A model generated the notes under the pieces. It saw only the letters and a list, made by a program, of their open reading frames with translations, searched no databases and was not told where the DNA came from. A program made the position numbers and the translations under genes. DNA of 64,000 nt from NCBI GenBank assembly GCA_910575775.1, contig CAJTEY010000022.1, positions 1-64,000 on the forward strand. The letters run 5' to 3'. Below are positions 50,124-59,226 of the stretch, piece by piece. Within the stretch, counting starts at the first letter, position 1; each line of letters opens with the position of its first letter. Source of the DNA: Lachnospiraceae bacterium. GTDB lineage: Bacteria > Bacillota > Clostridia > Lachnospirales > Lachnospiraceae.

Positions 50124-50202
50124 ATCGTAGAACCAACGGTATATGATTGTAACACTATAAGATCAGCGGGATAATAATTTTACGGATAATGACCGGGGCT
50201 AT

Positions 50203-50234
50203 GAAGGACAGAGCGATTCTGCCCTTCTTTTTTT
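50203..50234 (+). terminator. Terminator after restriction cassette
   Basis: GAAGG-A-CAGA and TCTG-C-CCTTC arms followed by seven or more T residues. Confidence 0.8.
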
Positions 50235-50253
50235 ACAAATTTTTTTTGTAATC

Positions 50254-50290
50254 ACTCCTACAAGAAATTAAAAAAATCTTGTAAAGGAGT
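50254..50290 (+). promoter_or_regulatory. Hairpin that hides the primase-helicase RBS
   Basis: ACTCCTACAAG (50254-50264) pairs with CTTGTAAAGGAGT (50278-50290), so the AAAGGAG ribosome binding site of the next gene is inside a stem with an A-rich loop. This should reduce translation unless the stem is opened. Confidence 0.6.
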
Positions 50291-50299
50291 TAAAGCATT

Positions 50300-52984
50300 A
50301 TGGGTACAATTAAAATTTCGTATGATGACCGGAGCTATCAATCTAAACCTTCCGGGGAAGAAATATGGCAGATTAATAATAGGATAGGCGTATCAGTCAG
50401 GGAATTAGATCAGGACGAGCTGCGGGAAACGATGAGCAGGATTGGAAGCGGGGGATGTACTTTCAGCCCAGCGACATTTAAGAATGGGGTGCGTAATAAG
50501 GAAAATTTTGAACAGCAGCAGTTATTTGCACTGGATTTTGACAATAAAGACCCAAAGAAGAAGGTCACATTTGATGAAGTAAAGGAACGGGCAGCGCTTT
50601 ATGAACTGCCGGTTCTGTCTGCTTACGATACGATGTCAAGCACAGGGCATGATAAATTCAGGGTTGTGTTTTTGAATGATGTTTCTGTCACGGACAGGAG
50701 GGTTGCTGAGGCTGTGCAGCTTGCGATGGGAGAGATGTTCCCGGAGGCTGATCCGTCATGCTATAAGGATGTATCCAAACTGTATTTTGGCGGCAAGGAA
50801 CTGATCTACTATGATGATACAGTACCCCAGATCAATATAGAATCAATATTTAGGAACTATACCTACTCTATGAAAAGAAAGCATAAGGATAACCATTATA
50901 AGGAACATATCAAATGGTTTTCTAAAAGAACAGGGATCGCATTAAACGGGAAGGGTTTACTGGATATTACAGTAGCGGATCATCTGCCGGAAACAGATGA
51001 TCCGACAGAAGATGCTGGTGCTAACCAATATATTGAAGATGGGAAAAATTCGCCAACAGCTATTATATATGAATATTCTGATATAAAAGCAAATGGCGAA
51101 ATTTTCCCAAATAAATATTATGTTATCAATTTTAGTGGCACCAGAAGTTCTTCTGTCAAAACTCCGGGTGAAAAGTCTAAGAATCATAAAAATTTCAGAT
51201 CCGGAGTTTTGCAGGATATGAATAAGTGCAGGTTATTCCATGATTTTACTAATGGTAGTAGAAAGTTATCCCATGATGAGTTATTTGGTATTGCAACGAA
51301 TCTGATACAGGTAGAGGCGGGAATAAAATATTTCATGGAAAAGCGAATGGAATATCCGGAACTGTATCCCGATGATGTCAGGAATGAGAAATGGAAAGCA
51401 CATCTTTCTTATATGGAACAGAATGAGTATAAACCACAGTATTGCGAAAAATACTGCCCATACCATGAGGCATGTGTGCATTGTAAGAATATTCTTTCGA
51501 CAATACATACAAAACGCAGGGGCATGGAAAAGATTGCCGGATACCACGAAACATTTTATCCTATGGAAGAGATGCAGGAGGATGTTTATGATGCTATCAG
51601 CAGGGCTTATTTTGCCATAGGAAAAAAGTATTATATCATTAAAGCGATGACAGGTGCAGGAAAAAGCCATAGCTACATAAAACTCATGCGGGAATATCCG
51701 GACGAGAGATTCCTCATAGCAGTGCCGACAAATCTTCTGAAGGACGAGATAGTGAAGAACGCTAAGGGAATGGGGATTAAAGCCATGAAAACGCCATCCC
51801 TTGAAGCAATTGAAGATGAGATCCCGAAAGGAATCTGGGAACATATCCAGAAGCTGCGTAAAAGGGGACGGCACCGTAGTGTCCATCCATATATCCAAAA
51901 AGAATTAAAGAAGAAAGACATCCCCTGCCTCCGTAAATATATGAAAAGGCGTGAAAAGATAAAAGGATGGAAAGGATGCATCATTACCACGCACCGTTAT
52001 CTGCTGAGCATGGATGAGGGGAGGCTGGATGAATTTGACTCCATCATTATTGATGAAGATATCCTTTTCAAGAGTATCATATCCAACCAGGGTGAGATCA
52101 GTGTGTCGGACCTGAAAAGGCTGAGAAAGGAAACAACAGATTCCCTGCTGTCAAATAAGATAAAGAAGCTGTTGAAAGAATCAGAGACGCAGTCATGTAT
52201 TGAAGTGGAAGGGTTTGAGTGGGATGATGAGGGAATGGACAGGAAATCAATGCTGTTTGATATCGCGTCATTTTGCCGGACAGAGCGGTTCTATCTGCGG
52301 CGGCGTGAAAATGACAAGGGACTTGAAGAGGATACATTTGCCTTTCTGAAGCCTGCGGATTTTCCGGGTGATAAATATATCATAGTCTCAGCCACGGCAG
52401 ATGAAGAGATATGCGGATGGTATTTCGGAGAAGAAAACATAGATTTTTATGAGTGTAAAAAAACTGAATACATGGGTGAACTGAAACAATACTGCGAAAA
52501 ATCCATGAGTAGAACCTGCCTGGCAAATAATCCGGGTATGGTAGAATCGCTGATGCATAGGTTTGGTATGAGCCGGGAAAGTGTGATTACCTTTATGAAT
52601 CAGGGAATTGGTGAGCTACATTTTGGAAATACGGAAGGCAGCAATATGCTGGAAGGGAAGGATATCCTTGTAGTGGGCACGCCGTACCACGCAGAATTTA
52701 TATATAAGCTGGCGGCGGCTTCGATGGGGATAGAATTTGACGAAGGTGAAAAAATGTCGCTCCAGACAATAGACTACAACGGATACCGTTTCCAATTTAC
52801 GACATTCCAGAATGAAGAACTGAGGAAGATCCACTTGTGGATGATTGAGAGCGAATTGGAGCAAGCCGTGGGTCGGGCACGGCTCCTCCGGAACGCATGT
52901 ACAGTGCATCTGTTCTCCAACTTTCCTTTACACCAGGCAGAGATGATCCAAAATTTTAGTTTTGAGGAAAGCCAGGAAATGTAA
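50300..52984 (+). CDS. Primase-helicase-like replication protein of the integrative element
   Basis: An 894-residue protein. The N-terminal ~200 residues (LFALDFDNKDPKKKVTFDEV, LSAYDTMSSTGHDKFRVVFL) look like an archaeo-eukaryotic-type primase domain. A cysteine cluster CEKYCPYHEACVHC lies at ~383-396. The C-terminal half is a helicase with Walker A IKAMTGAGKSHSYIK (~446), a D-E acidic motif SIIIDEDILF and QAVGRARLLRN as motif VI. It is likely to copy the element while excised. Translation is controlled by the hairpin just upstream. Confidence 0.72.
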   Translation: MGTIKISYDDRSYQSKPSGEEIWQINNRIGVSVRELDQDELRETMSRIGSGGCTFSPATFKNGVRNKENFEQQQLFALDFDNKDPKKKVTFDEVKERAALYELPVLSAYDTMSSTGHDKFRVVFLNDVSVTDRRVAEAVQLAMGEMFPEADPSCYKDVSKLYFGGKELIYYDDTVPQINIESIFRNYTYSMKRKHKDNHYKEHIKWFSKRTGIALNGKGLLDITVADHLPETDDPTEDAGANQYIEDGKNSPTAIIYEYSDIKANGEIFPNKYYVINFSGTRSSSVKTPGEKSKNHKNFRSGVLQDMNKCRLFHDFTNGSRKLSHDELFGIATNLIQVEAGIKYFMEKRMEYPELYPDDVRNEKWKAHLSYMEQNEYKPQYCEKYCPYHEACVHCKNILSTIHTKRRGMEKIAGYHETFYPMEEMQEDVYDAISRAYFAIGKKYYIIKAMTGAGKSHSYIKLMREYPDERFLIAVPTNLLKDEIVKNAKGMGIKAMKTPSLEAIEDEIPKGIWEHIQKLRKRGRHRSVHPYIQKELKKKDIPCLRKYMKRREKIKGWKGCIITTHRYLLSMDEGRLDEFDSIIIDEDILFKSIISNQGEISVSDLKRLRKETTDSLLSNKIKKLLKESETQSCIEVEGFEWDDEGMDRKSMLFDIASFCRTERFYLRRRENDKGLEEDTFAFLKPADFPGDKYIIVSATADEEICGWYFGEENIDFYECKKTEYMGELKQYCEKSMSRTCLANNPGMVESLMHRFGMSRESVITFMNQGIGELHFGNTEGSNMLEGKDILVVGTPYHAEFIYKLAAASMGIEFDEGEKMSLQTIDYNGYRFQFTTFQNEELRKIHLWMIESELEQAVGRARLLRNACTVHLFSNFPLHQAEMIQNFSFEESQEM

Positions 52985-53082
52985 TCTATAGTTTATAGAG
53001 GCGTAACTGCATGGTTGCGCCGATTGTTGTTCAGGCCATTTAGAATACTGTTAATACGCGGGCTGGATTTTATGGCGGCAAT

Positions 53083-53181
53083 GTGAAGGAATACCATCAG
53101 ATAGGTGACGGGAACGTCTATATATGGGATCTTGCGGGTTTGGAACGTATAGAATATGAAACCGCTTCAACCAAAATATAA
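53083..53181 (+). pseudogene. Possible gene remnant, C-terminal fragment
   Basis: A 32-codon frame from GTG (VKEYHQIGDGNVYIWDLAGL) ends shortly before the Rep-like gene. It reads like the end of a folded protein, is open only a little further upstream, and has no ribosome binding site. Most likely a relic. Confidence 0.3.
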
Positions 53182-53210
53182 AAAATATTTACATTTTGGA
53201 GGAGGATTAT

Positions 53211-54206
53211 ATGTATATCAATCAAATTTATGAACTGTCAATGGTGCTGGACAATGAAAAATTCCATAAAGGTTTAAGCCGGGCACATAAACGAACAGGC
53301 TGTTTGGAGGAGAAGGATGGAGAATATGTAGATCGATTAATGGCAGCTAAAGGAATGACCGTTACCTATCGGGACAGCCAATATAAGAAGAAAGTAAAGG
53401 TGGTCATTAACTCAGGACGGGTGATGGACTATGATAAAACCGAGCCGGATAAATTTCTCCGCAAGGTCGATAAGAGGATTGGAGAATATTTTGATCATAA
53501 ATACAATGTAGAGGATTTCAGCTTATCGGGGGTTACTTTTGTTACGGATATAGACGTTGACAGCCGGGAGAACGTTTCTGCGTATTTGAAGGTTTTACGG
53601 AGAGTCGGCAGGGTAAAGGGATTTAAGATAGTAGTCTATGAGTGTTTTGAGGATATTGACAGTTTGTGCTGGGAAGGGAACAGCAACGGGATTTCGTTTT
53701 CACTTTATGATCTGGAAAGCATGTGCAGGAGACAGTTTGGGGAAAAGGAATTTAAAGCCAAGAAATATAGGGGAATAATTGATGGGACGGTAGGTATCCT
53801 GCGGGCGGAAGTGAGGTTAATGAAGCCGAAAGCGGTACGGAGTTATACTGACAGGATAGAGGTCAGAGCGCAGATTGCCGACATAATGAGGAAACGCAAA
53901 GATATTTTCATGGATACATTTATTAAAATAGTACCATATGGTGATTACGAAAAAAAGGATAAAACAGTGGAGATTGTTTGTAGGAAGATTGGAGATGGCA
54001 GATTGCGAAGACGGATGCTGCAGCTGGTAGTGCTGATACCAGAGAAGAAGTCATTGTATTTGGCGCAAAAGGCAATGAAATATAGGAACATGGAAAAGAT
54101 AATGGATGAATTTGCAAAGATAAGCATATCACCTGTTACAATTAGTAAGCGACAGGATGTGAGGCAGTTGAGGAACATTTATGAATGTTTGTGTGAGCGA
54201 ACATAA
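53211..54206 (+). CDS. Probable replication initiation protein
   Basis: The ATG at 53211 after GGAGGAGG gives 331 residues. The pattern SGVTFVTDIDVDSRENVSAY, RVKGFKIVVYECFEDIDSL and TVGILRAEVRLMKPKAVRSY is that of plasmid/phage replication initiators with paired strands and an acidic-basic strand near 200. I see no clear HUH or catalytic tyrosine, so the exact family is open. Its place between primase-helicase and FtsK-type genes fits an element replication role. Confidence 0.5.
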   Translation: MYINQIYELSMVLDNEKFHKGLSRAHKRTGCLEEKDGEYVDRLMAAKGMTVTYRDSQYKKKVKVVINSGRVMDYDKTEPDKFLRKVDKRIGEYFDHKYNVEDFSLSGVTFVTDIDVDSRENVSAYLKVLRRVGRVKGFKIVVYECFEDIDSLCWEGNSNGISFSLYDLESMCRRQFGEKEFKAKKYRGIIDGTVGILRAEVRLMKPKAVRSYTDRIEVRAQIADIMRKRKDIFMDTFIKIVPYGDYEKKDKTVEIVCRKIGDGRLRRRMLQLVVLIPEKKSLYLAQKAMKYRNMEKIMDEFAKISISPVTISKRQDVRQLRNIYECLCERT

Positions 54207-54223
54207 ATAATGATGTGATTTGG

Positions 54224-54257
54224 CATGGAGCGATTTCGCTCCATGTCCTACTTTTTC
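54224..54257 (+). terminator. Terminator after Rep-like gene
   Basis: CATGGAGC-GATTTC-GCTCCATG followed by TCCTACTTTTTC. Confidence 0.75.
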
Positions 54258-54315
54258 TTATAACTACGGGAGTGATAATATATAATTGGCTGTAAAAGAT
54301 AGGAGAACTGTGAGC

Positions 54316-54429
54316 ATGAAGAGCGAAATGAAAGAAATCTCACTTGATTCTTTGCAGCCATTTAAGGAACATTTCGGGCGAGCATATGAGGGAGAGCGGC
54401 TGAAACCGTCTCCAACTAAGCATAAATAA
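54316..54429 (+). CDS. Short peptide resembling a ParB N-terminus
   Basis: A 37-residue frame from ATG with AGGAG ten bases upstream and an AT-rich TATATAAT stretch before it. The sequence MKEISLDSLQPFKEHFGRAY resembles the first strand of ParB-type domains on Firmicute elements. It stops at once, so it may be a truncated parB or a genuine small peptide. Confidence 0.4.
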   Translation: MKSEMKEISLDSLQPFKEHFGRAYEGERLKPSPTKHK

Positions 54430-54456
54430 ATGTAATTGAGGTGTAACAATATACAG

Positions 54457-55521
54457 TTATTTTTTTAACCATTCTTGAAATACGGAAATATCCAACGTCC
54501 CCTCCTCAACTTGCATAAGTTTCTTTTTTGCTTTGTGCTGCCATGAATTGAATTGTTTTTGGCTTATAATATGATTTTTTTTTCGCGCATGGTTCCTTTT
54601 GTATGCAGTTTCATATATTTTGAGAGCAGGATTGTTTTGAAGCCTATCTTTCTTAAGCTTCTTTTTTGCGGCTTTAGCACAAATTAATCCTGTTTCATCA
54701 ATACGATTACAGTATTTTTGACTTTTATGTCTTGGGATGAAATATTTACCGCAATTTTCACATCTTTTGACTACAGTGTTCGCCAGACTCATATTTGCTA
54801 TTTCTAATTGTAGTAATTCCTGCAGATTATTAATTTCATAAAATGAAGGAAGTGTTGCCTTTGTGATATCGCTGTTTGTCAAATCTTTTAAGGGTTGTGA
54901 TATGCACAATGTCTGAAAAAGTAAGTTTCTTATAATTTCTTGAATCCGAAGTTCTTCAGAAAAGCCTATGGGCATTTCAGATGGTATATCTGGAATTAAT
55001 GATTCTTCAATTTCACCAGCCTGATATCCCCTATCATCAATCCATATTTTGTATTTATGATAAAAATCGAAAGGGGAAAAATTATTAGGATAATCCCCTG
55101 CGACTACTAATGAAGATGGAATGAGAACATGTAATTTTTCGAGATACCAGTCTTCATCTAAAGTGCAATTAAGTGGAAGCGTTTTTTGAAAGAAAACTGA
55201 GTAGAGTAATAGTTCATTAAAATAATTGCCAATTGCCTTGATAATAGTTCTTTTATACTCATATTCGTAATATGGATGAGCGGAAATTAAAAGTTCTTTT
55301 ATCTTATTGATTTTTTCGATATTATTTTTGTATTTTTTTAATTCAAAATCAGACGCATCTATTCTTTGGGTAATATATTGCTCGAGGATTTTTGGCAGGC
55401 AAGATAGGTTGGCATCAATATAATCGAGTAAATAGTTATGCATTTTATCAACCGAAAACAAAATGTTGTTATTTTTATCAAAATAGTTATATCCATTATC
55501 ACGAAATTCAGCGTATGTCAT
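54457..55521 (-). CDS. DUF6076 zinc-binding protein
   Basis: The ATG at 55521 with GGGAGGAAATTTG before it gives 354 residues; an ATG 15 bases further out would overlap the ribosome binding site. The C-terminal third has VVKRCENCGKYFIPRHKSQK then YCNR and a final cysteine, a CGNR-like zinc site. The N-terminal two thirds are helical. This matches DUF6076, common in element and chromosomal islands of Clostridia, function unknown. It is the only minus-strand gene of the integrative element in this window. Confidence 0.7.
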   Translation of the reverse strand: MTYAEFRDNGYNYFDKNNNILFSVDKMHNYLLDYIDANLSCLPKILEQYITQRIDASDFELKKYKNNIEKINKIKELLISAHPYYEYEYKRTIIKAIGNYFNELLLYSVFFQKTLPLNCTLDEDWYLEKLHVLIPSSLVVAGDYPNNFSPFDFYHKYKIWIDDRGYQAGEIEESLIPDIPSEMPIGFSEELRIQEIIRNLLFQTLCISQPLKDLTNSDITKATLPSFYEINNLQELLQLEIANMSLANTVVKRCENCGKYFIPRHKSQKYCNRIDETGLICAKAAKKKLKKDRLQNNPALKIYETAYKRNHARKKNHIISQKQFNSWQHKAKKKLMQVEEGTLDISVFQEWLKK

Positions 55522-55666
55522 CAAATTTCCTCCCAACTATTCATTAGAGTACCATAAAATCAAAAAAATAGCCATATTAGAGAATCTAATAAGATGACTC
55601 ATAATTATTGTATTTCGGAGAAAAAAAAGCTAATCTGAACACAGTCGATATCGAATAGTCAAATTT

Positions 55667-55694
55667 AAAAAAGTGATCGCGCGGTCGCTTTTTT
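55667..55694. terminator. Bidirectional hairpin terminator
   Basis: AAAAAAGTGATCG and CGGTCGCTTTTTT arms, with runs of A on one side and T on the other, between the divergently placed DUF6076 gene and FtsK-type gene. Confidence 0.7.
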
Positions 55695-55934
55695 AGGAAG
55701 GAGAGTAGTCAAGCAAAAATTTAGTTAGTAGTATATTGATTCTTTTAAGTAATTAATTGGATTGGGATGCAGTAATCAGCCGCTTCCGATTCCTAGCTAT
55801 TTAGACATGTGTACTTCTTCTACTTCTTCTCTTTATAATAACAGAGCTGAGATTTTTGAAAAAATCTATTTTGCAGAACTGTTTTTGCTGGGAGGAGGAG
55901 AAGAAGGAGAAGTAAGAGAAAGGAGAAAACCTAT

Positions 55935-57410
55935 ATGGAATCTTTATTTGAATCCTCGCCTACTACATTAAATGCAGCGAGGTTGGCAGAAAAAATCGAA
56001 AATGCTTTTAAGCGCTATAAAGTAAATATGGAAATTACTCATAGATGGTCTGCGTCAGACAGAGCTATTTTTGAAGTGAAGCTAAAGGGAGAAACGCGTG
56101 AGACGCAATTATTAGCGCGTTTATCAGATGTTCAACTTAGGCTAAAACTCCCTTTATTTCAATCGTTTAAAAAGGATTACACAATCTATATCGTTGCGTC
56201 AGATCGAGAGATAGTGTATGATCATTTGCCTCAAATTTTTTACAGCTCTCAATACATGGACGCCTGTAAAAAGATGTTTTTGCCATATGTAGTTGGATTT
56301 GATGCTGTTGGCAGGCTGATAATCGTTGACTTGAGTAAGTTGCCGCATCTTTTAATAGCTGGTGCGACTAATTCGGGAAAAACTGTTGGAGTGCAGGTTT
56401 TGATTACTGGTATCATACAAAGTAAACAACCTTCTCGTGTTAATCTGATTTTAGTTGATGTTGGAGCGGCTGACTTGCTTCCATTTGAGAGAGTTCCACA
56501 TTTATCATGTCCTGTAATACGGGATAGGAATCGTGCATGTCAGGCTTTAGAGAAGTTAAGAACCGAAATGGAGAGACGCATTGCTATACAAAGTAGTGAT
56601 ATCGAGTCTTTCAAGAAGCTTCCAAGGCTAGTGCTTGTTATTGATGAGTTTCCTGCTCTCTTTGTGGGGGTGGAGGACAGAAAGCTGGTCAGATTAATGG
56701 CGGATGCAGTATCAGCTTTGTTACAGCGAGGACGGCATGCCAAGATACATGTGGTTCTTGCCGCCCAAAATCCAACAATGCAGAACATGAAGGTTGATTT
56801 GGGCAATATTACTGGAAGGATTGCATTTAAGTGCGCTAAAAAGAACTTTTCAGAAACAATTCTTGGAGAGAGTGGTGCTGAAAAATTATTGGGAAAAGGA
56901 GATTTGTATCTTAAATCCCCAGAATTTTCAGGGCTGAAAAGGATTCAAGGTACATATATAACCTCTAGCGAACTTAATTGGGTAATTCTTAATATTAGGC
57001 AATTTACCAGATATCACCTAAGGGATAAGTATAGGATAAAATTTTCTGAGAATTCAAGTAGGGACTTGGGGAATGAGCTGGCGGCTAATCGAATTGCTGA
57101 CTCAAAACCTTCAAAACAGGATGCAGACAGGAGAATGTTTGCACAAATTATGATTTGGGCATTAGGGCAGAATGAGATATCCTGTAATGCTGTTATGAAA
57201 GCGTTTGGCTATGGTTGGAATAGAGCCAGCGACTTTATTGACAGGTTATACGCAGTTGGCATTGTGGGAGAACTAGATGCAAAGCTTCCGAGAAAGGTGA
57301 TACCGCAGACAGTAGACGAAATGTCTGATAAAATAAAACAGTTTTTACAGAACTGTGGTTATTCGGAAGATATGCTTGCTGAGGCAATCCGCAACAGAGA
57401 GAGCGGTTAA
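55935..57410 (+). CDS. FtsK/SpoIIIE-type DNA translocase
   Basis: A 491-residue ATPase. Walker A LIAGATNSGKTVGVQVLI lies near residues 140-157, Walker B LPRLVLVIDEFPALFVG near 233-249, and RGRHAKIHVVLAAQNPTMQN near 272. These place it in the FtsK/TraB group used by conjugative elements and actinomycete-type transfer. The C-terminal ~70 residues (QNEISCNAVMKAFGYGWNRA) look like the winged-helix gamma domain of FtsK that reads DNA. AAAGGAG precedes the ATG. It may drive transfer or segregation of the element. Confidence 0.85.
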   Translation: MESLFESSPTTLNAARLAEKIENAFKRYKVNMEITHRWSASDRAIFEVKLKGETRETQLLARLSDVQLRLKLPLFQSFKKDYTIYIVASDREIVYDHLPQIFYSSQYMDACKKMFLPYVVGFDAVGRLIIVDLSKLPHLLIAGATNSGKTVGVQVLITGIIQSKQPSRVNLILVDVGAADLLPFERVPHLSCPVIRDRNRACQALEKLRTEMERRIAIQSSDIESFKKLPRLVLVIDEFPALFVGVEDRKLVRLMADAVSALLQRGRHAKIHVVLAAQNPTMQNMKVDLGNITGRIAFKCAKKNFSETILGESGAEKLLGKGDLYLKSPEFSGLKRIQGTYITSSELNWVILNIRQFTRYHLRDKYRIKFSENSSRDLGNELAANRIADSKPSKQDADRRMFAQIMIWALGQNEISCNAVMKAFGYGWNRASDFIDRLYAVGIVGELDAKLPRKVIPQTVDEMSDKIKQFLQNCGYSEDMLAEAIRNRESG

Positions 57411-57472
57411 GATTGTGAACCATATGTATCCGAACGTTAATTATATATTATTTCTTCAAGGAGGGAGAGCTT

Positions 57473-57667
57473 ATGAATAAGACACTATTTCGTGAATCAA
57501 ACGAACAGATAACGGTCGATATTGAAAGATTATCCGCCATGCTTTCCTGCGGACGGGCCACAGCCCGAAAGATAGGAGAGCAAGCGGAAGCCAGAATTTG
57601 CATAGGCAGGCGAGTCTTATATTCTGTCGATAAGGTGAAGCAATACTTATGTAATTTGAGTGAATAA
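57473..57667 (+). CDS. xis: Excisionase-type MerR-like protein
   Basis: A 64-residue protein: ITVDIERLSAMLSCGRATAR then IGRRVLYSVDKVKQYL, the small winged HTH of Tn916-type excisionases. AAGGAGGG lies upstream. It sits directly before the integrase gene, as usual, and would bias the integrase toward excision. Confidence 0.8.
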   Translation: MNKTLFRESNEQITVDIERLSAMLSCGRATARKIGEQAEARICIGRRVLYSVDKVKQYLCNLSE

Positions 57668-57689
57668 ATTATAATATCATCTGTTATTT

Positions 57690-57739
57690 GGAATGGTTCT
57701 GTGCTATACTATCTATATGAGGCAAGCCGGAACCATTCC
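57690..57739. promoter_or_regulatory. Inverted repeat between xis and int
   Basis: GGAATGGTTC and GGAACCATTCC are perfect complements about 30 bases apart, enclosing TATACT. The arrangement suggests an operator around the int promoter or an RNA hairpin that limits integrase production. Confidence 0.5.
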
Positions 57740-57780
57740 TATTGGAAAGAAAGGAGCGCAGAGAAGAAAGGAGTGGCTTT

Positions 57781-58995
57781 ATGGCAAGGAAAGACAATAA
57801 AGGTCGAAATCTTCATACAGGTGAATCACAGCGCAATGACGGAATCTATATGTATCGCTATATGGACATAAGGAGCGGCAAACGCCAGACGATCTATGCA
57901 GGTGATTTGGCGGAACTTAGGGCGAAGGAGAAGCAGCTTGCAAAGGATCTGGATGATAATATACTAATAGATGGCAGTGCCAAGAAAATGACGGTCAATT
58001 CCCTATTTGACTATTATATGGCAACGAAAGAATTAGCGGATTCCACGAGAGGTAATTATGTAAAAATGTGGAATGGTCATGTAAAAGATGAGATTGGGAA
58101 TTTAAAGGTAGTGCAGCTTCTCCCATCACACATCAAGGCGTTTTATGCGAAGATGTCACGCGCAGGATATTCTTACTGTACGATCAAGCTGATACATACG
58201 CTCTTGAATCCGGCTTTGGAGATGGCAGTAGATGATGATATTATACGGAAAAACCCGGCTAAAAACGCATTGTCCAGCGACTATGGGAAACCACCGGAAG
58301 AGAAGGATATATTGACATTAGACCAGCAGAAGAAATTAGTTTCGTTTATGCAGGAAAGCAATGTCTACAATATTTATGATCCTATGTTTACGGTTCTATT
58401 GGAGACAGGCTTAAGATGCGGGGAACTGATCGGTCTGACATGGGCGGATGTAGACATGGAGAACAGGGAACTTTCCATAGATCATCAGCTTATCTATAAG
58501 GATTGGGGTGTTGGCTACGGATTTCGGGTATCTACACCTAAAACGAAGGCAGGTGTGCGGACTATCCCGTTTACGGAAAGTGTGTATAAAGCTTTCTTGG
58601 GACAGAAAAAGATCAATTTTATGCTTGGACGGCGCAGCACAGAGGAGATAGATGGATATTCAGACTTTATCTTTCTGGCGAAAACGGGAAGACCGCTGAT
58701 GCCTAGCGCAGTCAACAACGTGATTTACAATGTGGTAGATAAATACAATAAGGAAGAAGCAGGCAGGGCAAAGAAAGAACACCGCAAAGCGGAACTTCTT
58801 CCGAGAATCTCAGCCCACAACCTACGACACACTGCCTGCACCAACATGGCAAGACATGGCATGAACATCAAGGTGCTGCAGTATCTCATGGGACACGCCC
58901 ACAGCGATGTGACGATGGATGTATATAACCATATCGCAGGCAGAGAGGATGTTAGGGAGGAAGTGGAGCGGTACGCACTGGCAGTTGGCGGCTGA
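57781..58995 (+). CDS. int: Tyrosine integrase of the integrative element
   Basis: The ATG at 57781 with AAAGGAG gives 404 residues; an upstream in-frame start has a poor context. An AP2-like arm-binding domain (NDGIYMYRYMDIRSGKRQTI) and SAM-like domain precede the catalytic core: ETGLRCGELIGLTW (Arg near 211), SAHNLRHTACTNMARHG (His-x-x-Arg near 346-349), LMGHAHSDVTMDVYNHI (His and nucleophile Tyr near 381). It belongs with Tn916-like integrases. Its gene is the last of the element, next to the attachment site. Confidence 0.93.
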   Translation: MARKDNKGRNLHTGESQRNDGIYMYRYMDIRSGKRQTIYAGDLAELRAKEKQLAKDLDDNILIDGSAKKMTVNSLFDYYMATKELADSTRGNYVKMWNGHVKDEIGNLKVVQLLPSHIKAFYAKMSRAGYSYCTIKLIHTLLNPALEMAVDDDIIRKNPAKNALSSDYGKPPEEKDILTLDQQKKLVSFMQESNVYNIYDPMFTVLLETGLRCGELIGLTWADVDMENRELSIDHQLIYKDWGVGYGFRVSTPKTKAGVRTIPFTESVYKAFLGQKKINFMLGRRSTEEIDGYSDFIFLAKTGRPLMPSAVNNVIYNVVDKYNKEEAGRAKKEHRKAELLPRISAHNLRHTACTNMARHGMNIKVLQYLMGHAHSDVTMDVYNHIAGREDVREEVERYALAVGG

Positions 58996-58996
58996 G

Positions 58997-59106
58997 TTAC
59001 TACACCAAAAAATAGAAAAATGGTGTAGTAATGGTGTAGTAGAGGAATATAACAGGTGATGTTTTAAATTCCAGGACCCGCAAACCCGCATAAATACAGG
59101 GTTTGC
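58997..59106. other. Probable right attachment site (attR)
   Basis: Just after int, TTACTACACCA (58997) is inverted as TGGTGTAGTAA (59021) and repeated directly at 59032: likely arm-type sites. GCAAACCC and GGGTTTGC (59080-59106) form a perfect inverted repeat around GCATAAATACA, the shape of a core-type crossover site. The chromosome with clpB begins right after. The left partner lies outside the window. Confidence 0.5.
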
Positions 59107-59124
59107 AAAATTTTAATAAAATAA

Positions 59125-59167
59125 TTAGCACTCACCCCTTGACAGTGCTAACAATAAGCTGTATTGT
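59125..59167 (+). promoter_or_regulatory. CIRCE operator and clpB promoter
   Basis: TTAGCACTC, nine bases, CAGTGCTAA matches the CIRCE consensus at all but one position. The -35 TTGACA (59139-59144) lies inside it, and TATTGT (59162-59167) is the -10 after 17 bases. HrcA binding here would block polymerase, giving heat-shock control of clpB. Confidence 0.88.
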
Positions 59168-59226
59168 GATAGTGTAAATAGAACAGATTGACACAAAGCA
59201 TCTGCAACATCAAGGAGGTGGATGAT

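Noticed and set aside
55762..55971. A 69-codon frame before the FtsK-type gene
   Set aside because: It overlaps the FtsK-type start out of frame, has no ribosome binding site and a low-complexity composition.
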